From Eubacterium sp. (GTDB taxonomy: Bacteria; Bacillota; Clostridia; Lachnospirales; Lachnospiraceae), in the NCBI GenBank assembly GCA_024697885.1, contig JAILSA010000136.1:1-5725 (forward strand): DNA of 5,725 bases, given 5' to 3'. Under the pieces are notes generated by a model. That model saw only the letters and a program-made list of their open reading frames with translations, had not been told where the DNA came from and made no database searches. Positions 1 to 5,725 of this stretch are shown one piece after another. Within the stretch, counting starts at the first letter, position 1. Every line of letters starts with the position of its first letter. The translations under genes were made by a program, and so were the position numbers.

Positions 1-99
1 TTCTACATTCGCACCGGCCAGATGAATGGCTGCTTTTACGTAGTTCTCACAGACCAGGAGGGAAAACCATATTTCCTCAGCGAGTTTACCAGCAAATAA
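1..99 (+). CDS. C-terminal end of an unrecognised protein (5' part outside window)
   Basis: An open frame enters from the left edge in frame 1 and stops at TAA (97-99), giving 32 codons. The peptide begins FYIRTGQMNGCFYVVLTDQ and ends FLSEFTSK. I do not recognise the family. The alternating hydrophobic and polar pattern (CFYVVLTD, PYFLSEF) would suit beta strands near the end of a small domain, but that is only inference. Its stop lies 18 bases before the cvfB start with no terminator between, so the two are probably cotranscribed. No function can be assigned from this fragment. Confidence 0.6.
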   Translation, partial: FYIRTGQMNGCFYVVLTDQEGKPYFLSEFTSK

Positions 100-117
100 T
101 TTAAAACGAGGTTTTTT

Positions 118-963
118 ATGACAACAGAACAATTACTATTAGGAAGGTCCGCAGAGCTGACTATGCTGCGCCAGAGCCGCTTCGGCGTCTACTTAACCAG
201 CCAGAGCGATCCAGGCTTTGAGGTCCTTCTTCCCAACAACCAGGTACCAAAGAATATGCAAAAGGGAGATAAGATTGAAGTTTTTCTCTACAAGGATTCT
301 GAGGACCGCCTGATTGCCACCACCACCTGCCCTCACTTGAAAATGGGACAGGTAGGGGCTCTGACCGTCAAGGATGTAACCAAAATCGGTGCCTTCCTGG
401 ACTGGGGCTTGGCCAAGGACCTTTTTCTTCCATTTAAGGAGCAGACCAGCCGGGTTCGTCCCGGGGACAAGGCCTTGGTAACCCTATACCTGGACAAGAG
501 CGACCGCCTGTGTGCCAGCATGCACGTCTACGACTTTTTGTCCTGCGACTCCCCTTACCAAAAGGGAGATCACGTGGAGGGCTTTGTCTATGAGATCACA
601 GACAGCTTCGGCACCTTCGTGGCCGTGGACCAGACCTATTCCGCCCTTTTGCCACACAATGAAATGACCAGGGACCTTAAGGTGGGTCAGACCATCCAGG
701 CCAGAGTCAAGGAGGTGACAGAGGAGGGCAAGCTGACCCTCAGCCTCCAGGAAAAGGTAAAGGTTCAGATGGGCCTTGATGCCGAAAAGATTTTGACCCG
801 TCTAGAGGAGTCCGGCGGCAGCCTTCCCTTCCACGACAAGACTGCTCCTGAGATTATTAAGCGGGAGTTTCAAATGAGCAAAGCGGCCTTTAAGAGGGCC
901 ATCGGCAGACTTCTGAAGGAGAAAAAAATCGAACTGATAGACGGCGGCATCCGTTTAAAATAA
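118..963 (+). CDS. cvfB: CvfB/YitL-type S1 RNA-binding protein
   Basis: This is a cytoplasmic RNA-binding protein of the CvfB family (Staphylococcus aureus CvfB, Bacillus subtilis YitL), known as a post-transcriptional regulator affecting virulence and stress phenotypes. The 281 residues are close to the family's roughly 300. They lay out as three S1/OB-like modules at about 6-66, 73-134 and 149-211, then a winged-helix domain at about 218-281. The second module carries KIGAFLDWGLAKDLFLPF, a typical S1 strand pattern. The C-terminal part has the family-like GGSLPFHDKTAPEIIK and MSKAAFKRAIGRLLKE segments and ends DGGIRLK. The ATG at 118 is preceded by GAGG (108-111) with 6-base spacing, which supports this start. 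The gene converges on yvyF and shares a terminator with it. The family assignment is confident; RNA targets and role in this organism are unknown. Confidence 0.9.
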   Translation: MTTEQLLLGRSAELTMLRQSRFGVYLTSQSDPGFEVLLPNNQVPKNMQKGDKIEVFLYKDSEDRLIATTTCPHLKMGQVGALTVKDVTKIGAFLDWGLAKDLFLPFKEQTSRVRPGDKALVTLYLDKSDRLCASMHVYDFLSCDSPYQKGDHVEGFVYEITDSFGTFVAVDQTYSALLPHNEMTRDLKVGQTIQARVKEVTEEGKLTLSLQEKVKVQMGLDAEKILTRLEESGGSLPFHDKTAPEIIKREFQMSKAAFKRAIGRLLKEKKIELIDGGIRLK

Positions 964-978
964 GAAATGCCCTTAACC

Positions 979-1029
979 AAAAAATCCGGAAAGCTTTTCC
1001 TCCTTGGAAAGGCCTTCCGGGTCTTTTTT
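979..1029. terminator. Bidirectional rho-independent terminator between cvfB and yvyF
   Basis: The arms at 986-1000 and 1006-1020 pair over 15 positions with one A-C mismatch and one G-T wobble, around a 5-base loop (TCCTT). On the + strand the stem is followed by GTC and six T (1024-1029). On the - strand it is followed by one A and then six T (the A run at 979-984). Either direction therefore reads as an intrinsic terminator. It ends cvfB transcripts 16 bases past their stop codon and also ends the recD2-comFC-yvyF transcript. The + strand T tract overlaps the yvyF stop codon (1028-1030) by two bases, so the hairpin starts right after that gene. Confidence 0.88.
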
Positions 1030-1438
1030 AATTATCCAAAAATCTCATTCGATTATCTGTCTTTCTCTTTGGCCTCTCTGCCATGGTCTTTGGAACATTT
1101 ACTCCCGCCGCATCCTTAAGGCCTGCCGCCAGATTGCTGCGGCACTTATCGCAAAACCTTCCGGTCTTAATGGAAACCCCGCAGCTCTCACAGGGGATTC
1201 CTATTGGGGAGTCGTCGGAAAAAACCAGGCGCTCCTCTCGAATCCAGCGGTGAATCTGCCGAACCGTTACATCCATCTCCTCCGCCACTGTCTTAATATC
1301 TGCATTTGGATTTTCTCGGATATATTTTTTTACCTCGACGAATTTGTCCTCTAGCATCTTTTGGCAGTTGGGGCATATCCTCTCTCCTCGAATATAGTTA
1401 AAGAGCCTTCCACAGCTCGTGCATGGTAAAATCTCCAT
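1028..1438 (-). CDS. yvyF: YvyF-like flagellar-locus protein (zinc ribbons plus helix-turn-helix)
   Basis: A 136-residue protein matching the YvyF family of flagellar-operon proteins (TIGR03826), similar in length to the B. subtilis protein. Two four-cysteine zinc sites are visible: C6-x2-C9 with C22-x2-C25, and C83-x2-C86 with C96-x2-C99. Between them, about residues 44-71 (ADIKTVAEEMDVTVRQIHRW) form a clear helix-turn-helix of the kind used to bind DNA. The tail is basic (ERPKRKTDNRMRF). A regulatory role in flagellar gene expression is a reasonable inference, but the family's function is poorly established. The ATG at 1436-1438 sits 6 bases from a very strong GGAGGAGGG site (1445-1453). 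The gene lies 24 bases after comFC. In B. subtilis it also follows comFC but is followed by flgM; here it is the last gene before the terminator. Confidence 0.85.
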   Translation of the reverse strand: MEILPCTSCGRLFNYIRGERICPNCQKMLEDKFVEVKKYIRENPNADIKTVAEEMDVTVRQIHRWIREERLVFSDDSPIGIPCESCGVSIKTGRFCDKCRSNLAAGLKDAAGVNVPKTMAERPKRKTDNRMRFLDN

Positions 1439-1462
1439 AGCATTCCCTCCTCCATCATATGA

Positions 1463-2182
1463 CTATTGTCTGGCATCTGTTCCCGTGCACAGGCAGGCAA
1501 AGTAAATCTTTCCCGCACCGGCTTCCTTGAGTTGATGAGCACAGGCCTCCAGGGTGGTCCCTGTGGTGTAAATATCGTCCACCAGCAAAATGTTTTTCCC
1601 TGAAATAGATTTTTGGCAGGCCTCTGACAGGGCAAAGGCTGACTTAAGATTTTCCACCCTCTCCTTGTCATTCAGACCGTTCTGGGGTCGGGTGTGACGA
1701 ATTCTCATAAGGTGGTGGTTCCACAGGGGCAAATTCAGGCCCTTGGCCAGGGTCCGGCCAATAAGCTCTGCCTGGTTGTAGCCGCGAAAGCCATACCTTC
1801 TTTTGTGGAGGGGCACAGGAATCAGGGCATCTAGTCCCCATCTTCTCATTAGGCTTCCCCGGCGGGAAAGCAGGGCTCTGCCATAAATCTCCGCCTGCTG
1901 ATAGCCGCCCCCGTACTTTAAATCCATCATTAACATTTTCATCTCCGGTGTGTAAACCCAAAGGGCTGTCCCCGCCTCTAACAGGCTTTTTTTCCTGCCA
2001 CAGTCCAGGCACAACTCTGTCTCCACCGAATCCACCGGCTTGCCACAGTGCTTGCAGCAGGGCTCAGAAATCCAGGGGAGCTTATCCCTGCAAACAGGGC
2101 AAAAATCCGCCTCTTCCTCTAAGCCCCTGGCCTCCCCACAAAGAGGGCACTTGGCCGGGTAAAGTATCTTCCAAAAATCCAA
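1463..2182 (-). CDS. comFC: ComF family protein (ComFC-type phosphoribosyltransferase-like)
   Basis: A 239-residue ComFC/GntX-type protein. The N-terminus has two zinc-binding clusters, C12/C15/C28/C31 and C43/C46/C58/C61. The C-terminal half is a type I phosphoribosyltransferase fold with the PRPP-binding signature VDDIYTTGTT at 201-210. The conserved middle segments LIPVPLHKRRYGFRGYNQAE and RPQNGLNDKERVENLKSAF are also present. ComFC contributes to DNA uptake in transformable bacteria, but the family is also common in bacteria not known to be competent, and its enzymatic substrate is not settled. Translation appears to begin at TTG (2180-2182): AGGGAG at 2190-2195 lies 7 bases upstream, and no in-frame ATG occurs nearby. 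It starts 48 bases after the recD2 stop and is followed closely by yvyF, as in B. subtilis. The upstream helicase here is RecD2, not ComFA. Confidence 0.92.
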   Translation of the reverse strand: MDFWKILYPAKCPLCGEARGLEEEADFCPVCRDKLPWISEPCCKHCGKPVDSVETELCLDCGRKKSLLEAGTALWVYTPEMKMLMMDLKYGGGYQQAEIYGRALLSRRGSLMRRWGLDALIPVPLHKRRYGFRGYNQAELIGRTLAKGLNLPLWNHHLMRIRHTRPQNGLNDKERVENLKSAFALSEACQKSISGKNILLVDDIYTTGTTLEACAHQLKEAGAGKIYFACLCTGTDARQ

Positions 2183-2189
2183 TTTCTAT

Positions 2190-2195
2190 CTCCCT
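2190..2195 (-). promoter_or_regulatory. Ribosome binding site selecting the TTG start of comFC
   Basis: AGGGAG on the - strand lies 7 bases before the TTG at 2180-2182. The protein reads MDFWKILYPAKCPLCG from there, which fits the usual ComF N-terminus leading into the first zinc cluster. The first in-frame ATG codons are at about residue 81 and would remove both zinc clusters, so TTG is the credible start. Confidence 0.7.
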
Positions 2196-2197
2196 CT

Positions 2198-2226
2198 ATT
2201 ATAGCATTATCCTATTATTTTTGCAT
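2198..2226 (-). promoter_or_regulatory. Possible internal promoter ahead of comFC (extended -10)
   Basis: On the - strand TGCTATAAT (2198-2206) is a perfect extended -10 element. The hexamer 17 bp upstream, ATGCAA (2221-2226), matches the -35 consensus at only 3 of 6 positions, which extended -10 promoters tolerate. Its expected start, near 2191, would leave only about 9 bases before the TTG codon and cut into the AGGGAG site. An overlapping alternative -10, GATAAT (2206-2211), would start RNA near 2199 and keep that site. The 48-base gap is AT-rich, so a chance match is possible. Confidence 0.35.
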
Positions 2227-2230
2227 CCTT

Positions 2231-4450
2231 TTATTCCTCAGAAATCTCCACAATTCGCTGGGACAAGGAAGAATATCTCTCCTGGTCCGACTGGTTTTTG
2301 ATCATCTGGCGAACGGTGTCCTTTTTGCCCACAATCACCACGCAGGATTTGCCCCTGGTAACTCCTGTGTAGAGCACATTTCGGTTCATAAGAGGTCTGG
2401 GTCCGGAAAAGACTGGCAAAACCACTGCCGGGTACTCGCTTCCCTGGGACTTGTGAATGGTGGTGGCATAGGCTAGCTCTAACTCCGCCATTTCCGCCTG
2501 ACTGTAGGTCACATATTTTTCCTCGTCAAAAAGCACCGTCATCTGCTTGTCAAAATTATCAATGTCCTGGATGATGCCGCAGTCCCCGTTAAAAACTCCG
2601 GTTCCCTCCTCAATGCAATAGCCGTTGTAGCCCCGGATTTCCCACTTGATCTGATAGTTGTTCTTCATCTGCATCACCTTGTCTCCCTCCCGGAAGAGAC
2701 TGCCGTGGGCCTCGATCTGGTTCTTGTTCGGCGCCTCCGGGTTCAGGTATTTCTGCAAAATCTCATTGCAGCGGTAGACCCCTAGCTCCCCTTTTTTCAT
2801 AGGGGTCAGAACCTGGACATCATAGGGCTGGCACTTGGTGTAATTTGGCATTTTTTCCTTCACTAACCAGAGCATCATCTGGAGAACGTCGTGGGGATTT
2901 TCCCTCTCGAGACAGAAGAAGTCCTTGCTGTCGTTGTCTAGAGAAATCTCCTGGCCGTCGTTGATTCTGTGGGCATTGACTATGATGTCGCTCTCTGCTG
3001 CCTGGCGGAAAATCCGGTTGAGCCTGACTACATTGAAGCAGTGGGAGTCTATTACATCCCTGAGAACATTGCCCGGTCCCACGCTTGGCAGCTGGTTCAC
3101 ATCCCCCACCAGAATCAGGCGGGTCCCCACTGCCACCGCCTTTAAAAGGTTGTGGAAGAGAAAAATATCCACCATGGACATCTCGTCTATAATAATCACA
3201 TCTGCCTCTAGAGGGTTCCACTCGTTGCGCTCGAATTTGCCCTGGCTGTCCCCTCCTTCGTCGCCCAAGGCCCCGTTAAATTCTAAGAGCCTGTGGATGG
3301 TCTGGGCCGTGGCCCCTGTGGCCTCGGACATGCGCTTGGCCGCCCTTCCCGTAGGAGCCGCCAGAAGGATTTCCAGGCCCTGGGCCTCAAAGCAGTGAAT
3401 AATCATGTTGATGGTGGTGGTTTTTCCCGTTCCCGGTCCTCCCGTCACCACCAAAAGTCCGCTGGATAGGGCCTCTTGCACCGCCAGCCTCTGCTGGTCG
3501 TCTAGCTGTATTTTTTCCTTTTCCTCCATGGACTCAATGAAGGCCTGGTAGCCGTCGTCCCTTCTTGTCATAGGAATATTTAAGTCCCAGAGCATGCGGG
3601 CGCAGTTGCACTCGGCATAATAGAGGCTGGGAAGGTAGACATGGCGGTCCTTGCTGATAATCAGGGTCTTGTCTAGTTCCATTTCCTCCACCATGTCCAT
3701 GGCGGCCTCCACCCCCACTCCTAGCTGGGCCACCATTTGCTCTAGAAGAAGTTTCTCCGGCATGTAGACATAGCCCCCCTGGGTTCCCTGGCCCAGAACA
3801 TAAAGAGCCCCTGCCCGAATTCTCCTGGGTGAGTTGTAGTCCACTCCCGCCTTCCTGGCAATCTCATCGGCAATCTTAAAGCCCACTCCCTGAATGTCCT
3901 CAGCCAGCTGGTAGGGGTTTTCCCTCACAATCCGGTAGAGGTCCATGCCGTAGGCCTGGTAGATTTTCACTGCCAAATTGTTGGAAATTCCATAGTCCTG
4001 GAGAAAAAGGCTGGCAGACCGCATTTCCCTTTTTTCCTCAAACTGTTTGGCTATGGACCTGGCCTTCTGGTCGGAAATTCCCTTGACCTCCGCCAGGCGC
4101 TCGGGCTCCTTTTCTATAATCTCAAAGGTCTTGTCCCCAAACTTGTCCACAATGCGCTTGGCTAAGCCGCCCCGGATGCCCACAATGGCGCCGGAGCCAA
4201 GGTATCGGAGCATGGCTATTTCATTGTCCGGCTCCTGAACGTCAAAGGTCTGGACCTTGAGCTGCTCCATGTAAACCGGGTGCTGGACCATTTCCCCTGT
4301 GACGCGGACATATTCTCCCTCGTTAATAAAGGGCAGGTTGCCCACACAGGTCTCCGTCTCCCCGTCAGACAGCTCCAGCTCGAACACCGTATAGCCCGTG
4401 TCTGGACTTCGAAATATTATATGGGTCACATAGCCCTTTCTCTCTTCCAT
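2231..4450 (-). CDS. recD2: RecD2-type ATP-dependent DNA helicase (SF1B)
   Basis: A 739-residue RecD-like helicase of the RecD2 class (B. subtilis YrrC, Deinococcus radiodurans RecD2), which unwinds DNA 5' to 3' and acts in repair and recombination without RecB and RecC. From the N-terminus it has an OB-like domain (about 1-72) and a helix-hairpin-helix region (about 85-200), both typical of RecD2 and not of the RecBCD subunit. The motor follows: Walker A GGPGTGKTT (337-345), motif Ia APTGRAAKRM (365-374), Walker B IIIDEMSMVD (419-428), motif III LVGDVNQLPSVGPG (447-460), and LNRIFRQ (477-483). An SH3-like insert lies near 588-650. The motifs ATTIHKSQGSEYPAV (662-676) and LYTGVTRGK (693-701) close the core. 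All helicase motifs look intact. The ATG at 4448-4450 has GGAAG 6 bases upstream (4457-4461). It heads the recD2-comFC-yvyF unit. Confidence 0.96.
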   Translation of the reverse strand: MEERKGYVTHIIFRSPDTGYTVFELELSDGETETCVGNLPFINEGEYVRVTGEMVQHPVYMEQLKVQTFDVQEPDNEIAMLRYLGSGAIVGIRGGLAKRIVDKFGDKTFEIIEKEPERLAEVKGISDQKARSIAKQFEEKREMRSASLFLQDYGISNNLAVKIYQAYGMDLYRIVRENPYQLAEDIQGVGFKIADEIARKAGVDYNSPRRIRAGALYVLGQGTQGGYVYMPEKLLLEQMVAQLGVGVEAAMDMVEEMELDKTLIISKDRHVYLPSLYYAECNCARMLWDLNIPMTRRDDGYQAFIESMEEKEKIQLDDQQRLAVQEALSSGLLVVTGGPGTGKTTTINMIIHCFEAQGLEILLAAPTGRAAKRMSEATGATAQTIHRLLEFNGALGDEGGDSQGKFERNEWNPLEADVIIIDEMSMVDIFLFHNLLKAVAVGTRLILVGDVNQLPSVGPGNVLRDVIDSHCFNVVRLNRIFRQAAESDIIVNAHRINDGQEISLDNDSKDFFCLERENPHDVLQMMLWLVKEKMPNYTKCQPYDVQVLTPMKKGELGVYRCNEILQKYLNPEAPNKNQIEAHGSLFREGDKVMQMKNNYQIKWEIRGYNGYCIEEGTGVFNGDCGIIQDIDNFDKQMTVLFDEEKYVTYSQAEMAELELAYATTIHKSQGSEYPAVVLPVFSGPRPLMNRNVLYTGVTRGKSCVVIVGKKDTVRQMIKNQSDQERYSSLSQRIVEISEE

Positions 4451-4469
4451 TCCTTACTTCCTTCCTCAT

Positions 4470-4517
4470 AAAAAAAACTCCCATCTGTATCCTACTATCA
4501 TAAGACACAGGCGGGAG
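4470..4517 (-). terminator. Rho-independent terminator of the flagellar unit, upstream of recD2
   Basis: Read on the - strand, the arms at 4504-4517 and 4478-4491 pair over 14 positions with one C-A mismatch and two G-T wobbles, around a 12-base loop (4492-4503). Eight T follow directly (4470-4477). It lies 33 bases past the stop of the rod-binding protein gene and should end the flgG transcript. The T tract runs nearly into the recD2 ribosome binding site, so RNA that reads through would still carry recD2. The loop holds a -10-like hexamer (see the promoter entry). Confidence 0.85.
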
Positions 4518-4526
4518 CTCTGTCAA
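4497..4526 (-). promoter_or_regulatory. Predicted sigma-A promoter for recD2-comFC-yvyF, nested in the terminator
   Basis: On the - strand TTGACA (4521-4526, perfect -35) and TATGAT (4497-4502, 5 of 6 to TATAAT) are separated by 18 bp. The bases just upstream of the -35 (4527-4537) are A-rich, like an UP element. The start would fall near 4490, an A, giving a leader of about 40 bases to the recD2 ATG. Such RNA would contain only the 3' arm of the terminator hairpin, so it would escape termination. This is a sequence prediction only. Confidence 0.7.
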
Positions 4527-4550
4527 TTTTTATCATTGTCGGACTCAACA

Positions 4551-4958
4551 TCAGCCCTGAGTCGTGGCATCGGAGGCAGTGGAGTCTGTGTTTACTTCTG
4601 TCACAGCCTCTGTGGTCTTGCCGCTGTTGGCCATAATAGAATTGTAGAGCTGGTCCGCAATTCCCAAGGACTGGCCGCTGCCCATCATAGAGGCAGACAG
4701 GGACTGAAGATAGGTGTCCTGGAACATTTCTAGATAGTCGTTACCAGAATCCTCCTCGTCACCAGCCAGGGTCTTGGCAGACTCTAGCATTCCCTTGTAC
4801 ATCTGCTCAATCATGTAGGCCTCAAATTCCTTGCAGGCCTCTAGAGTTTCCTCGTCGGTAGAGGCGTTTTCAATCTGGTTAGAGATTTTGCTAACCTGTG
4901 AATTGCTGGTATCCATATCATAATTCAACATATAGGTGTTATCTACTGATATCGCCAT
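4551..4958 (-). CDS. flgJ: FlgJ-type flagellar rod-binding protein (no muramidase domain)
   Basis: A 135-residue protein matching the rod-binding domain found at the N-terminus of FlgJ, which caps and helps assemble the flagellar rod as it crosses the cell wall. The domain spans about residues 39-108, with TLEACKEFEAYMIEQMYKGM (38-57), GNDYLEMFQDTYLQSLSASM (72-91) and SLGIADQLYNSI (97-108). The tail (110-135) is rich in Thr, Ser and Ala and looks disordered. The C-terminal glucosaminidase domain of proteobacterial FlgJ is absent, as is usual in Firmicutes, so wall opening must rely on another enzyme. I chose the ATG at 4956-4958 because GAGG (4967-4970) lies 8 bases upstream; a GTG at 4962-4964 would add two residues but is only 2 bases from that site. 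It follows flgG by 18 bases and ends before a terminator. Confidence 0.87.
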   Translation of the reverse strand: MAISVDNTYMLNYDMDTSNSQVSKISNQIENASTDEETLEACKEFEAYMIEQMYKGMLESAKTLAGDEEDSGNDYLEMFQDTYLQSLSASMMGSGQSLGIADQLYNSIMANSGKTTEAVTEVNTDSTASDATTQG

Positions 4959-4966
4959 AAGCACTA

Positions 4967-4970
4967 CCTC
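4967..4970 (-). promoter_or_regulatory. Ribosome binding site deciding the flgJ-like start
   Basis: GAGG on the - strand is the only good ribosome binding site in the 18-base gap after flgG. Its spacing is 8 bases to the ATG at 4956-4958 and 2 bases to the GTG at 4962-4964. The first distance is normal and the second too short, which favours the ATG. Confidence 0.6.
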
Positions 4971-4976
4971 ACTTTA

Positions 4977-5725
4977 TTAGGAACGAAGATTATTGGCCTG
5001 CTGGAGCATTTCGTCTGAGGCGGTAATGGCCTTGGAGTTCATCTCATATGCTCTCTGGGCAATAATCATGTTAACCATTTCATCTGCTGCCTGGACATTG
5101 GAGCCCTCCAAATATCCGGACTTGATCACAGCGCCCAAACTGCCGGCGTCCGTTACTGTAGCCTGGCCGGAGGCTACTGACATCTCGTAGGTGGATTCTG
5201 ACGCCTTGGTAAGTCCCCCTGGATTAGGGAAGGTAGCAAGGCCAATCTGGATTCCAATATTTTGCATATTGTTGTTGGCATCTGGGTATGCCAGGTTTCC
5301 GTATTGATCCACCGCAATCTTGTTGGTGCTATAGGTGGCAGCCAAAACAATAGGCTTGCCGTTGGTGTCCAAAACCGGGTGTCCCTCGCTGTCGGTCAGG
5401 GCCGTTCCCGTAGTGGTGATGGACATGTTAAAATGACCATTTCTGGTATAGGCTGTGCTTCCATCGTCCTTTTGGACCATGAAAAATCCGTCTCCCTGAA
5501 TGGCATAGTCAAACCGGCCGTTGGATGTATTAAGAGCACCCTGAGTAAAATCCGAGGAAATAGAACCGATTCTGGTTCCCAGACCCACCTGAGCACCAAT
5601 AGGCTTTGCCTCTCCTGTAGAGGTGGTGGTTTTTACCTGCATATTCTGGTAAATCAAGCTCTTAAAATTGGCCGTCTGTGTCTTGTATCCTGTCGAATTG
5701 ATATTGGACAGGTTGTTGGCTATTA
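4977..5725 (-). CDS. flgG: Flagellar basal-body rod protein FlgG (5' end outside window)
   Basis: The last 248 codons of a flagellar rod/hook-family protein, ending at TAA (4977-4979). FlgG forms the distal rod linking the basal body to the hook and is exported by the flagellar type III system. The visible N-terminus reads IANNLSNINSTGYKTQTANF, the conserved rod/hook segment, so the frame is open to the right edge and about 20 residues are missing. Numbering from that Ile, the core has GDGFFMV (77-83) and YTRNGHF (92-98), and the C-terminus has the conserved helix MVNMIIAQRAYEMNSKAITA followed by DEMLQQANNLRS. The expected total of about 270 residues fits FlgG (about 260) better than the longer hook protein FlgE. 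FlgF is the main alternative; the C-terminal pattern favours FlgG. An internal TTG at 5655-5657 is not the start, because homologous sequence continues upstream of it. Confidence 0.9.
   Translation of the reverse strand, partial: IANNLSNINSTGYKTQTANFKSLIYQNMQVKTTTSTGEAKPIGAQVGLGTRIGSISSDFTQGALNTSNGRFDYAIQGDGFFMVQKDDGSTAYTRNGHFNMSITTTGTALTDSEGHPVLDTNGKPIVLAATYSTNKIAVDQYGNLAYPDANNNMQNIGIQIGLATFPNPGGLTKASESTYEMSVASGQATVTDAGSLGAVIKSGYLEGSNVQAADEMVNMIIAQRAYEMNSKAITASDEMLQQANNLRS

Noticed and set aside
1004..1354. A + strand open frame of 116 codons after cvfB
   Set aside because: It starts in the loop of the terminator hairpin and runs antisense to yvyF, whose cysteines and helix-turn-helix show that the - strand is the coding one.
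1351..1671. A - strand open frame of 106 codons overlapping comFC and yvyF
   Set aside because: It is in a different frame from both well-supported genes and covers the conserved PRPP motif region out of frame; there is no sign of a frameshift or fusion.
1948..2301. A + strand open frame of 117 codons across the comFC start and recD2 end
   Set aside because: It is antisense to the comFC zinc clusters, and its proline- and serine-rich product looks like an out-of-frame artefact.
2925..3398. A 157-codon open frame on the + strand inside recD2
   Set aside because: It is antisense to the conserved helicase core (Walker B and motif III region), its product shows no recognisable domain, and no convincing ribosome binding site was seen. 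It is a shadow of recD2 codon usage.
5655..5657. TTG as a possible start of flgG
   Set aside because: In-frame sequence upstream to the window edge encodes the conserved ANNLSN and STGYK rod/hook segment, so the true start lies beyond 5725.
1..5725. Mobile elements, CRISPR arrays, tRNA or rRNA genes, riboswitches, or a hidden novel multi-gene system
   Set aside because: All but short gaps is accounted for by intact conserved genes in expected spacing. I saw no long repeats, transposase-like genes, repeat-spacer pattern or tRNA-like cloverleaf.

Overview
The window looks like the chromosome of a motile, anaerobic-type Firmicute, most likely a clostridium of the Lachnospiraceae kind. Grounds: genes start behind GGAGG-like ribosome binding sites, TTG and possibly GTG starts occur, rho-independent terminators have clean T tracts, and the gene set (CvfB, YvyF, ComFC, RecD2, FlgG and a FlgJ-type rod protein without a muramidase domain) is typical of that group. 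The genus cannot be fixed from this sequence. Coding density is very high and no gene-free stretch exceeds about 120 bases.

Layout. On the + strand, the last 32 codons of an unrecognised protein (1-99) are followed after 18 bases by cvfB (118-963), an S1-domain RNA-binding protein. All other genes are on the - strand and are transcribed right to left. Entering from the right edge is a 5'-truncated flgG (4977-5725), closely followed by a rod-binding protein gene (4551-4958 or -4964). A terminator hairpin (4470-4517) ends that flagellar unit. A second unit follows: recD2 (2231-4450), comFC (1463-2182) and yvyF (1028-1438). A bidirectional terminator (979-1029) lies between the converging yvyF and cvfB.

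How the genes relate. FlgG and the rod-binding protein build the distal rod of the flagellar basal body. YvyF is a small zinc-ribbon plus helix-turn-helix protein that sits next to flagellar genes in other Firmicutes; in Bacillus subtilis the order is comFC-yvyF-flgM. Here the comFC-yvyF pair is kept, but a RecD2 helicase stands upstream where B. subtilis has comFA/comFB, and the unit ends after yvyF without flgM. RecD2 and ComFC both belong to DNA processing.

The most interesting local signal is regulatory. A near-consensus sigma-A promoter (TTGACA, 18 bp, TATGAT) appears to be nested inside the terminator between the flagellar unit and recD2, with its -10 box entirely in the hairpin loop. 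I see no novel multi-gene system, mobile element, CRISPR array or RNA gene here; this is mostly an ordinary housekeeping and flagellar region.
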